64,000 bases of DNA from the NCBI RefSeq assembly GCF_003660445.1, contig NZ_QZVQ01000006.1, positions 62,001-126,000 on the forward strand, in the 5' to 3' direction. The translations under genes were made by a program, and so were the position numbers. The notes under the pieces were generated by a model that was given only the letters and a program-made list of their open reading frames with translations, did no database searches and was not told where the DNA came from. Origin of the DNA: Croceibacterium ferulae (GTDB lineage: Bacteria > Pseudomonadota > Alphaproteobacteria > Sphingomonadales > Sphingomonadaceae). Shown here one piece after another: positions 54,670 through 62,289 of the stretch (position 1 is the stretch's first letter; each line of letters opens with the position of its first letter).

Positions 54670-55686
54670 ATGACCATCGAACTTTCCAATCGCGCCCGCT
54701 ACCCGGCGGGTGCGCTCGCCTTTCCGCATCGTGGCCTGCTGGGCATTGCGCAGTTGCAGACTCACGAGATCCTGTTCCTGCTGGACGAGGCGGAGCAATG
54801 GGTCGCGCTGAACCGGCGCCCGGCCAAGCACAGCGACGCGCTGGCCGGCCTGACCATCATCAATGCCTTCTTCGAAAACTCCACCCGCACGCTGCTGTCG
54901 TTCGAGATCGCGGGCAAGCGGCTGGGGGCGGACGTGGTCAACATGCATGCCGCGCAATCCAGCGTGAAGAAGGGCGAGACCCTGATCGACACCGCCATGA
55001 CGCTGAACGCCATGCGCGCCGATGCGATCGTGATCCGCCATGGCAGTTCGGGCGCGGTGCAGCTGATCGCGGACCGGGTGGACTGCCCGGTGCTGAATGC
55101 CGGCGACGGGCAGCACGAACATCCCACGCAGGCACTGCTCGACGCGCTGACCCTGCGCCATGCCTTGCGGGAGGCAGGCCGGGCCAGCAGCGATGGGATG
55201 ATGAACGGGCTGGTGGTGACGATCTGCGGCGATATCCGCCACAGCCGGGTCGCCCGCTCGAACATCCTGTGTCTGCAGGCGCTGGGCGCGGTGGTGCGGG
55301 TCTGCGCGCCGCCGGCGCTGATGCCGGCGGAGATCACGCAGATGGGGGTGGAAATGTTCCACCAATTTGACGCCGCGCTGGAGGGGGCCGAGGTGGTGAT
55401 GATGCTGCGCCTGCAGAACGAGCGGATGGACGGGCAGTTCATCCCCTCCCCGCGCGAGTACCGCCACCTGTACGGCCTGACGCCGGAACGGCTGGCGCGC
55501 GCCGCGCCGGGTGCGCTGGTGATGCATCCCGGGCCGATGAACCGTGGGGTGGAGATCGACAGCAATGTGGCGGATCTGGCCGGCCGGTCGCTGATCACCG
55601 CACAGGTGGAGATGGGCGTGGCCATCCGCATGGCGTGCCTGGAGGTGCTGACCCGCCGGGCGCGGCAGATGGAGGGCTGGGCATGA
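54670..55686 (+). CDS. pyrB: Aspartate carbamoyltransferase catalytic chain
   Basis: 338 aa. The carbamoyl-phosphate loop is [13 protein letters not shown] near residue 70, followed by [16 protein letters not shown], a [22 protein letters not shown] block and [12 protein letters not shown]. It makes carbamoyl-aspartate for pyrimidines. No PyrI partner is seen. The stop overlaps the pyrC-like start (ATGA), the pyrB-pyrC' layout in which an inactive dihydroorotase supports the ATCase assembly. Confidence 0.96.
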   Translation: MTIELSNRARYPAGALAFPHRGLLGIAQLQTHEILFLLDEAEQWVALNRRPAKHSDALAGLTIINAFFENSTRTLLSFEIAGKRLGADVVNMHAAQSSVKKGETLIDTAMTLNAMRADAIVIRHGSSGAVQLIADRVDCPVLNAGDGQHEHPTQALLDALTLRHALREAGRASSDGMMNGLVVTICGDIRHSRVARSNILCLQALGAVVRVCAPPALMPAEITQMGVEMFHQFDAALEGAEVVMMLRLQNERMDGQFIPSPREYRHLYGLTPERLARAAPGALVMHPGPMNRGVEIDSNVADLAGRSLITAQVEMGVAIRMACLEVLTRRARQMEGWA

Positions 55687-56912
55687 AGGCGCGGTCGCTG
55701 ATCATCACCGGCGGCCGGCTGGTCCTGCCCGACGGCGTGCGGCCCGGCGCGTTGCGCTGCGTGGATGGCTTCATCGGCGGGGTCGGCGATGTCGCGCCGG
55801 AGGATGGCGACGAGGTGGTGGACGCAAGGGGCGCGCTGATTGCGCCCGGGCTGGTCGATTACGGCACCTTCGCCATCGACAAGCCGGCCTTCCATTTCGG
55901 CGGCATCACCCGCGCCGCGCTGATGCCCGACCAGAACCCGCCGCTGGACCACCCGGCGCGGGTGCGCTTCGCCGCGCAGAGCGGCAAACCGGACTTCTGG
56001 GTCCACCCGCTCGCCGCCGCCAGCGTGGGCCTGGCGGGGGAGCAGCTGGCCGAGCTGGCGCTGATGCGCGAGGCCGGCGCCCGCGGTGTTGCCACCGGGC
56101 GGCGCTGGATTGCCGATTCGGGCGCCATGCTGCGGCTGCTGCAATATGCCGCCATGCTGGACATGGTCGTGGTGACGCATGCGGAGGATGGCGGGCTGGC
56201 CGGCAACGCCGTCGCCACCGCGGGCGACATCGCCACCCGGCTGGGCCTGCCGAGCGCGCCGGCCGAGGCGGAGGCGCTGGCCGTGGCGCGGGACATCGCG
56301 CTGGCGGAGCTTGCCGGGGCGCGGCTGCATTTCCGGCAGGTGACGACGCGGGCCGCGCTGGACCTGGTGCGCGGCGCCAAGGCGCGCGGCCTGCCGGTCA
56401 CGGCGGGAGTGACGCCGGCGCATTTCATGCTGTCGGACCTCGCCACCAAGGATTTCCGCACCTTCGCCCGTCTGTCGCCGCCCTTGCGCAGCGAAGCGGA
56501 CCGGCAGGCGGTGATCGCCGCGATCGGCGACGGCACGATTGACGTGATCGCATCCGGCCACGACCCGCGCGGGCCGGAGGACAAGCGCCTGCCCTTCGCC
56601 GATGCAGCGCCCGGCATGGCCGGGGCGGAAACCTTGCTGCCCTGCGTGATGACGCTGGTGCGGGACGGTGTGATCGGGCTGGAGCGCGCCTTCGATCTGC
56701 TCGCCCGCAAGCCGGCGCAGCTGCTGGGCGTGGGGGCGGGCGAGCTGCGCATCGGGGCGGAGGCGGATGTGGCGCTGATCGATCCGGACAAGCCGTGGAT
56801 CGTCGATTCGAACCGCATGGCCGCGGCCGCCGGCAACACTCCGTTCGATCGCCAGCCGGTGCAGGGGCGGGTGCTGATGCTGTGGAAGGGCGGCGTCAAG
56901 GTCGACGGCTGA
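55683..56912 (+). CDS. Degenerate dihydroorotase (PyrC'-like)
   Basis: 409 aa amidohydrolase fold: GGRLVLPDG at the start, APGLVD, a THAEDGGL motif, [14 protein letters not shown] and C-terminal [20 protein letters not shown]. The metal-binding HxH that should follow APGLVD is missing (the sequence is Y-G-T-F, with G61 and F63 in place of the two His). The catalytic TDHAP block is changed to [11 protein letters not shown], losing its Asp. The enzyme is therefore probably inactive and structural, like PyrC' with PyrB in Pseudomonas. An active pyrC should exist elsewhere. Confidence 0.88.
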   Translation: MKARSLIITGGRLVLPDGVRPGALRCVDGFIGGVGDVAPEDGDEVVDARGALIAPGLVDYGTFAIDKPAFHFGGITRAALMPDQNPPLDHPARVRFAAQSGKPDFWVHPLAAASVGLAGEQLAELALMREAGARGVATGRRWIADSGAMLRLLQYAAMLDMVVVTHAEDGGLAGNAVATAGDIATRLGLPSAPAEAEALAVARDIALAELAGARLHFRQVTTRAALDLVRGAKARGLPVTAGVTPAHFMLSDLATKDFRTFARLSPPLRSEADRQAVIAAIGDGTIDVIASGHDPRGPEDKRLPFADAAPGMAGAETLLPCVMTLVRDGVIGLERAFDLLARKPAQLLGVGAGELRIGAEADVALIDPDKPWIVDSNRMAAAAGNTPFDRQPVQGRVLMLWKGGVKVDG

Positions 56913-57031
56913 CGGGGCCTGCGCCGGCCCGGCACGATCCTGCAAAGTTGCAACCGTTTCGCAGATTGGGGTTGCTACTGCGATATGCTCTCATTAACAT
57001 GAGCGCATCAGAACGGGAATCGTCAGCTTCC

Positions 57032-57223
57032 ATGTATATCTGCATCTGCAATGCCATCCGTGAAACCGAGTTCAGGACCGCCGCCTTGGGCGCGGGCTGC
57101 AATGCCGCCGGCGTGTACGAGCGGCTGGGCAAGCGTCCGCAATGCGGCCAATGCCTTGATGATGCGGAAGATTTGCTGGGCGAGTACCGTTCGGCGTGCA
57201 TGAATCGCAGGATCGCTGCCTAG
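57032..57223 (+). CDS. bfd: Bacterioferritin-associated ferredoxin
   Basis: 63 aa [2Fe-2S] protein: MYICICNAIRETEF supplies the first two Cys (CxC), and RPQCGQCLDDAED supplies the second pair (CxxC), with the family's spacing. Bfd reduces the ferric core of bacterioferritin to release iron. GGGAA lies 12 bases before ATG 57032; an in-frame ATG at 56999 has no ribosome site. The bfr gene follows after 118 bases. Confidence 0.9.
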   Translation: MYICICNAIRETEFRTAALGAGCNAAGVYERLGKRPQCGQCLDDAEDLLGEYRSACMNRRIAA

Positions 57224-57231
57224 CCAGTAAG

Positions 57232-57246
57232 TGACAATCACTCTCA
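57232..57246. promoter_or_regulatory. Possible Fur box between bfd and bfr
   Basis: TGACAATCACTCTCA matches the 7-1-7 Fur pattern TGATAAT-N-ATTATCA at 11 of 14 paired positions. It lies about 95 bases before the bfr start, where an operator would be expected. Moderate match only. Confidence 0.4.
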
Positions 57247-57341
57247 AACTGCGGAAATAATTCGGTTTTTCCGATCAACAGGCTTGCCTCGCGGCGGGCA
57301 CCGTTCCATCTGGTGCGCACAGATTCCGCAGGAGCCGTGAC

Positions 57342-57845
57342 ATGAAGGGTGACGCCACCGTCATCGAGTACCTGAACAAGGCACTCACCAACGAACTGAC
57401 CGCCATCAACCAGTACTGGCTGCACTATCGCGTGCTGAACCACTGGGGCGTGCAGCGTCTGGCCGAGCATGAGCGGCACGAGAGCATCGACGAGATGAAG
57501 CATGCCGACTGGCTGTCGGAGCGCATCCTGTTCCTGGACGGCCTGCCCAATTTCCAGCAGCTGCACCGGCTGAAGGTCGGCGAGACAGTGGAAGAGATCC
57601 TGCGCGCCGACCTGGCGCTGGAAGAAGAGGCCATTCCCCTGCTGCGCGAAGCGATCGAGCATTGCGAGAAGGTGCGCGACTATGGCAGCCGCGAGCTGTT
57701 CAAGCGCATCCTGGAAAGCGAGGAAGAGCATGTCGACTTCCTGGAAACCCAGTTCGACATGATCGAGCGGATGGGCCTGCAGAACTATGTGCAGCTCAAC
57801 AGCCTGTCCGCGCCAGAGATGGTGAGCAATTCCGGCGACCATTGA
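57342..57845 (+). CDS. bfr: Bacterioferritin
   Basis: 167 aa four-helix ferritin. The ferroxidase ligands are in [11 protein letters not shown] (E18), [14 protein letters not shown] (E51, H54), EEEAIPLL and [12 protein letters not shown]. Met52 in EMKHAD is the haem ligand between subunits. It stores iron as a 24-mer. It is paired with bfd upstream, which supplies electrons for iron release. GGAGCC lies just before the ATG. Confidence 0.96.
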   Translation: MKGDATVIEYLNKALTNELTAINQYWLHYRVLNHWGVQRLAEHERHESIDEMKHADWLSERILFLDGLPNFQQLHRLKVGETVEEILRADLALEEEAIPLLREAIEHCEKVRDYGSRELFKRILESEEEHVDFLETQFDMIERMGLQNYVQLNSLSAPEMVSNSGDH

Positions 57846-57851
57846 TGATGA

Positions 57852-57876
57852 GGGGCGTGGCACCGTGCCGCGCCCC
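57852..57876 (+). terminator. Terminator-like hairpin after bfr
   Basis: GGGGCGTGGCAC can fold on GTGCCGCGCCCC (one G-T type mismatch). A second GC hairpin GGCCGG...CCGGCC at 57926-57947 lies next to the end of der. There is no T-run. Confidence 0.45.
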
Positions 57877-57959
57877 CCGCATCCTGTCGGAAATTGACCC
57901 GGCTCTCTCATTTGCTCTGTGTGCTGGCCGGCTTGACCCGACCGGCCTGAAGTCACCGC

Positions 57960-59339
57960 CTAATCGTCTGCGAAGGGGTTCTTCGGGCTGCGCAGCGACA
58001 GGCGCACCGGAACAGCGCCAAAGCCGAGCTCGCGGCGAATGCCGTTCACCAGATAACGTTCGTAGCTGGTCGGCAGGTCGGTGAGCCGCGTGCCGAAAAT
58101 CACGAAGCGCGGCGGGCGGGTGCCGACCTGCGTGATGTAGCGCAGCTTGATCCGCCGTCCGCCGGGCGCCGGCGGCGGGTTGGCGGTCATCGCGTCGTCG
58201 AACCAGCGGTTCAGCAACGCGGTGGACACGCGGCGGCTCCAGTCCTCGCGCACCTTGAAGGCGGCGGCCATCAGCTGGTCCGTGCCCTTGCCGGTCAGGG
58301 CGGAGACGGCCACCAGCGGCACGCCGCGCAGCTGCGCCAGGCCTTCCTCCAGCGCGGCCCGGATGCCGTTGAACAGGCCGCTGGCATCTTCCGCCACGTC
58401 CCACTTGTTGATGGCGACGATCAGCGCGCGGCCTTCCTCGATCACCATGCTGGCGATCTTCAGATCCTGCACCTCCAGCCCGCGGGTCGCATCCAGCAGC
58501 AGCACCACGACCTCGGCGAAATCGACCGCGCGGCGCGCATCGGCGACGCTCAGCTTCTCCAGCTTGTCGTCCACCTTGGCCTTCTTGCGCATGCCGGCCG
58601 TGTCGATCAGCTTCACCGCGCGGGTCAGCCCGGCGGTGCGGTCCTGCCATTGCCAGTCGACGGCGATCGAATCGCGGGTGATGCCGGCTTCCGGCCCGGT
58701 CAGCATGCGGTTCTCGCCCAGCAGGCGGTTGATCAGCGTGCTCTTGCCGGCATTGGGCCGGCCCACGATGGCGAGCTGCAGCGGCGCGGCGGGGTCCGCA
58801 TCCTCCGCCGGCTCTGCGATATCGGGCGCGTCCCAGCCCTCGACGATGGGCTGCAGCGCCTCGAACAGGTCGGCCATGCCCTCGCCATGCTCCGCCGAGA
58901 TCGCGACAGGATCGCCCAGGCCGAGCGAATAGCTTTCCAGGATGCCGTCCTGCCCCGAACGGCCTTCGACCTTGTTGACGACCAGGACGACCGGCACCTT
59001 CTGCGCGCGCAGCCAGCGGCCGATCTCCTCGTCCAGCGGGGTCAGGCCGGCGCGGGAATCAATCACGAACAGGGCGCCTTGTGCGCCGACCAGACTGGCC
59101 TCCGTCTGGTGGCGCATGCGGCCGGGCAGGGTGGCCTCGTCCTCGTCCTCCCACCCGGCGGTGTCGATGATCTGGAACTTCATTCCGGACAGCGACACAT
59201 CGCCGACCCGCCGGTCACGCGTCACGCCGGGCTGGTCATCCACCAGCGCCAGCTTGCGGCCGACCAGGCGATTGAACAGGGTCGACTTGCCGACATTGGG
59301 TCGGCCGATGATCACGACTTGCGGCAGGACTTTGGACAT
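57960..59339 (-). CDS. der: Der (EngA) double GTPase
   Basis: 459 aa with two consecutive G domains: GRPNVGKSTLFNRL at about residue 10 with DTAGWED and NKVEG, and GRPNAGKSTLINRLLGENRM at about residue 190 with DTAGMRKKAK and NKWD. A C-terminal KH-like domain ends at 459. It is needed for 50S ribosome assembly. ATG 59339 (MSKVLPQVVIIG) starts directly at the first beta strand, so longer readings are excluded. Confidence 0.97.
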   Translation of the reverse strand: MSKVLPQVVIIGRPNVGKSTLFNRLVGRKLALVDDQPGVTRDRRVGDVSLSGMKFQIIDTAGWEDEDEATLPGRMRHQTEASLVGAQGALFVIDSRAGLTPLDEEIGRWLRAQKVPVVLVVNKVEGRSGQDGILESYSLGLGDPVAISAEHGEGMADLFEALQPIVEGWDAPDIAEPAEDADPAAPLQLAIVGRPNAGKSTLINRLLGENRMLTGPEAGITRDSIAVDWQWQDRTAGLTRAVKLIDTAGMRKKAKVDDKLEKLSVADARRAVDFAEVVVLLLDATRGLEVQDLKIASMVIEEGRALIVAINKWDVAEDASGLFNGIRAALEEGLAQLRGVPLVAVSALTGKGTDQLMAAAFKVREDWSRRVSTALLNRWFDDAMTANPPPAPGGRRIKLRYITQVGTRPPRFVIFGTRLTDLPTSYERYLVNGIRRELGFGAVPVRLSLRSPKNPFADD

Positions 59340-59388
59340 TTGCCGCAGGTGGAGCGTCACCGGCCGCTTGGCAAGTGAAAGGCGGCTG

Positions 59389-59829
59389 TCACCACTCGCC
59401 GGTATTGGGCATGCTGGCCCATGGCTCCGCCGGGGCGAGATGCTCGCCTTCCTGCAGGATCTCGATGGAGATGCCGTCCGGCGTGCGGACAAAGGCCATG
59501 TGCCCGTCGCGCGGCGGGCGGTTGATGGTGACGCCTGCGTCCGCCAGCTTCTGGCAGGTCTCGTAGACATTCGTCACGCGGTAGGCGAGGTGACCGAAAT
59601 TGCGGCCACCGGTGTAGGTTTCGGCCGGGCTGCCATCCTCGGCCGGCCAGTTCCAGGTCAGCTCCACCTCGGCGACGCCCTCCTGCCCCGGCGCGGCCAG
59701 GAAGATCAGCGTGAAGCGGCCCTTCTCGCTCTCCATGCGCCTGACCTCTTCCAGACCCAGCAGCTCGAAGAAGGCGATGGTGGCGTCCGGATCGGTGACG
59801 CGGATCATGGTGTGCAGGTAACGGACCAA
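59389..59829 (-). CDS. gloA: Glyoxalase I (lactoylglutathione lyase)
   Basis: About 146 aa, two glyoxalase beta-alpha-beta-beta-beta repeats. Metal-ligand positions are visible: His in RYLHTMIRV, Glu in VELTWNW, His in FGHLAYRV and Glu in GISIEILQ. It detoxifies methylglyoxal as the glutathione adduct. The start is a TTG at 59829 with GAGGAG about 11 bases upstream; no ATG fits before the first strand. Confidence 0.92.
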   Translation of the reverse strand: MVRYLHTMIRVTDPDATIAFFELLGLEEVRRMESEKGRFTLIFLAAPGQEGVAEVELTWNWPAEDGSPAETYTGGRNFGHLAYRVTNVYETCQKLADAGVTINRPPRDGHMAFVRTPDGISIEILQEGEHLAPAEPWASMPNTGEW

Positions 59830-59896
59830 GGCTTGTCGCTCCTCATGGGATTGGTTCGGTCCCGGAGATAGGATGCGGTGCCCGCCGCGCAACGCG

Positions 59897-59930
59897 AAAA
59901 GGCCCGCACCGTCGCCGGCGCGGGCCTTCT
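59897..59930 (-). terminator. Rho-independent-type terminator after the porin gene
   Basis: On the minus strand AAGGCCCGC (59920-59928) pairs with GCGGGCCTT (59899-59907), followed by TTTT. The run of T after a 9-base GC stem makes it the most convincing terminator in the window. Confidence 0.7.
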
Positions 59931-59951
59931 TTCGTCGCGCGATCCAGCCGA

Positions 59952-60791
59952 TCAGAAGCCGGCGGACACCGAGAACACCACCTGGGCGCCGGCGATGTTG
60001 GAACCGTCCTTGGTGCTCGAGAAGTTGGGCAGCAGATATTCGTAATCGTCATACTGCAGGTTGGTGTCGGTATAGGCGACACCCAGCGTCAGCGGACCGA
60101 CGGCGGCGTCGAGGCCGACCATCCAGTCGAAATACTCGCCCGTGGGCGACAGGCTGGTGCCGTTGGGGCCGAGGCCCGGATTGCCGTTGGAATAGCCGAC
60201 ATGCGCCTTGGCGGTCACCGGCGTGTTGGGGATCGCTGTGCTGAGATCGGTCCACAGGTACAGGTTGTCCTCGCTCTCCCCATTGCTGTCCGGGTGGTTG
60301 GAGACGTTGGCCAGCGCCCCCTGTTCCGGGGCATAGGCGACGCCGATCAGTGCGGAGAGCGGGCCGTAATCGCCCGACAGCTTGACGTAGGGTTCGGCGA
60401 AATCGGTGTCGTCGAAGCCGCCCGGATACATGTACCAGGTGAGGCCCACATCCAGCGTGGCGCCGCTGTCGCCCAGCGGCATGGCATAGCCGCCGAACAG
60501 GTCCAGTTCCATGTTGGCGCCGCCGAACGTGCCCCAGCCCGACAGGTTGGAAGCCCAGGTGCCGACATAGGCGCCCGACGCGTGGCTGACAGTGATGCCG
60601 CCCTGGATGGCCATCTCCTCGTCCGTCTGCGACACGCCCCGAAAGCGGTAGTCGGAGACGAGTGCGACGGAACCGCCAACGGTCAGGTCGCTTGGCGGGT
60701 CGACGGCATCCTGCGCGACAGCCGGCATGGCGACCAGCGCCGCGGTTGCGAGAAGGGTAGAGGCGGCCAGGCCGCGGAGAGACGTGAACAT
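59952..60791 (-). CDS. TorF-family putative porin
   Basis: 279 aa. Signal peptide 1-26 (MPAVAQD), then a small beta barrel. It begins VGGSVALVSDYRFRGVSQTDEEMAIQGGI, the signature of the proteobacterial TIGR02001 (gcw_chp/TorF) family, and ends SVSAGF. Members are presumed outer-membrane channels without known cargo. Preceded by a long leader (60792-61044 is non-coding on both strands), followed by a strong terminator. Confidence 0.9.
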   Translation of the reverse strand: MFTSLRGLAASTLLATAALVAMPAVAQDAVDPPSDLTVGGSVALVSDYRFRGVSQTDEEMAIQGGITVSHASGAYVGTWASNLSGWGTFGGANMELDLFGGYAMPLGDSGATLDVGLTWYMYPGGFDDTDFAEPYVKLSGDYGPLSALIGVAYAPEQGALANVSNHPDSNGESEDNLYLWTDLSTAIPNTPVTAKAHVGYSNGNPGLGPNGTSLSPTGEYFDWMVGLDAAVGPLTLGVAYTDTNLQYDDYEYLLPNFSSTKDGSNIAGAQVVFSVSAGF

Positions 60792-61044
60792 CAATGGATC
60801 CCTTTGATCGTGTGATCGAACGGCTCCACCTGCGCAGCACGACCCGCCTTCTCCTTGCGTGAGGCGGTATTCATCGCTGTGCCCGCAGATTGCGCATTTC
60901 TGCCGCACTGCACAAGCGATCAAAGCGGCGGCGCGCGCGAATCCTGCGGGGGCTGTGTTCACCCGGCAACAGATGAGGGGAAATCCGCAACATTTCTGTT
61001 GTCAGGCCGTTCATAACAAAGCAGCTAGGCGCAACTTTCACATC

Positions 61045-61809
61045 ATGTTCGGTTCTCTCAAACAGCTCTTCAACCGTGCGCCGCAGGCGGATCGGCCGGC
61101 CGTCCCGGCGGGGCAGCGGGTCTATGCCATTGGCGATATTCACGGACAGCTGGACCTGCTCGATACCATGCTGGCCGCCATTGCAGCGGATGACGCGGCC
61201 TCCGCCAGGGCGCGGACGACGATCGTGCTGCTGGGCGACCTGATCAATCGCGGCCCGGACAGTGCCGGCGTGATCGCGCGCGCGCGCGCCTTGCAGCACG
61301 ACCGCGACGTGCGCGTGCTGGCCGGCAATCACGAGGAAATGTTCCTGTTCAGCCTGACCGACCGGGAGGTGTTCCGGTCGCTGCTGCGTCACGGCGCGCG
61401 GGAGACGGCGCTGAGCTTCGGCGTGGATCGCGCCGCCTTCAACGCGGCGGAGCTGGACGAAGCGCAGGCCCTGATGCGCGATGCGGTGCCTGCGGATGTG
61501 ATCGCCTGGCTGCAGGGGCTGGAGGACATGGTCATCATCGGCGACTATCTGTTCGTCCATGCCGGGATCAATCCGGCCGTTCCGCTGGCCGAGCAGCAGA
61601 CCCGCGACCTGCGCTGGATCCGCGAACCTTTCCTCTCGCACGGGGCGCCGCATCCGCTGATGGTGGTGCATGGCCATACGATCGTGGACGCGCCGGAGGA
61701 GCGGGTGAACCGGATCGGCATCGATACCGGTGCCTATCGCACCGGCCGGCTGACCGCCGTGCGCCTGGAAGGCACGGACCGGCGCTTCATGGAAGTGACG
61801 GTGGATTAG
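61045..61809 (+). CDS. Metallophosphoesterase, Ser/Thr-phosphatase type
   Basis: 254 aa calcineurin-like phosphatase. The metal motifs are in order: GDIHGQ (residue ~31), GDLINRGPDS (~66), GNHEE (~97), then HAGI and the late HGHTIVDAP. This is the PrpA/ApaH-like small bacterial branch, acting on phosphoproteins or dinucleoside polyphosphates. Start at ATG 61045 (MFGSLKQLF); earlier in-frame codons fall in a region without coding features. Confidence 0.9.
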   Translation: MFGSLKQLFNRAPQADRPAVPAGQRVYAIGDIHGQLDLLDTMLAAIAADDAASARARTTIVLLGDLINRGPDSAGVIARARALQHDRDVRVLAGNHEEMFLFSLTDREVFRSLLRHGARETALSFGVDRAAFNAAELDEAQALMRDAVPADVIAWLQGLEDMVIIGDYLFVHAGINPAVPLAEQQTRDLRWIREPFLSHGAPHPLMVVHGHTIVDAPEERVNRIGIDTGAYRTGRLTAVRLEGTDRRFMEVTVD

Positions 61810-61829
61810 GCTATCGGCGGACAGGCGGT

Positions 61830-62230
61830 GCCAGGGGGCCTGTAAGCCGGGTTCTGTCCTCGTCCGGAGACGAGGGGCAGCCATTCATCTGGGCGGCCGG
61901 TTGCCCGGCGCGCTCTAGCAACCAACCCGGGCCTCTCGGGGCGAAACACCCCTGCCTGCATTGAGGCGCGAGACCCCTATTCGGTCTTGCTCCGGGTGGG
62001 GTTTGCCGTCGCGGGCGCCGTTGCCGGAACCCCGGTGCGCTCTTGCCGCACCCTTTCACCCTTGCCTGTTGATGCTCGCACGAAGCGGGCACCCCATCGG
62101 CGGTCTGCTCTCTGTGGCACTGTCCCTCACGCCGGTTGCCCGGCGCGGGCGGGCGTTACCCGCCACCCTTGTTTCGTGGAGCCCGGACTTTCCTCGACGC
62201 ATCAGCGCCGCGGCTGCCCAGCCCCCTGGC
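61830..62230 (-). ncRNA. rnpB: RNase P RNA (type A)
   Basis: About 401 nt. P1 is closed by GCCAGGGGGC and GCCCCCTGGC at the two ends. The minus-strand 5' part carries GAGGAAAGTCCGGGCTCC, and further in it has GGGTGAAAGGGTGCGG and the 3' universal ACAGAACCCGGCTTA, all diagnostic of bacterial RNase P RNA. It is the catalytic RNA that trims tRNA 5' ends. Small reading frames overlapping it are not real. Confidence 0.96.
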
Positions 62231-62289
62231 GCCGCGCTTTCAGCATGCGTGGCGGCAAAGGGCAAGGGCGACCGGTTGAAATCACGCGG

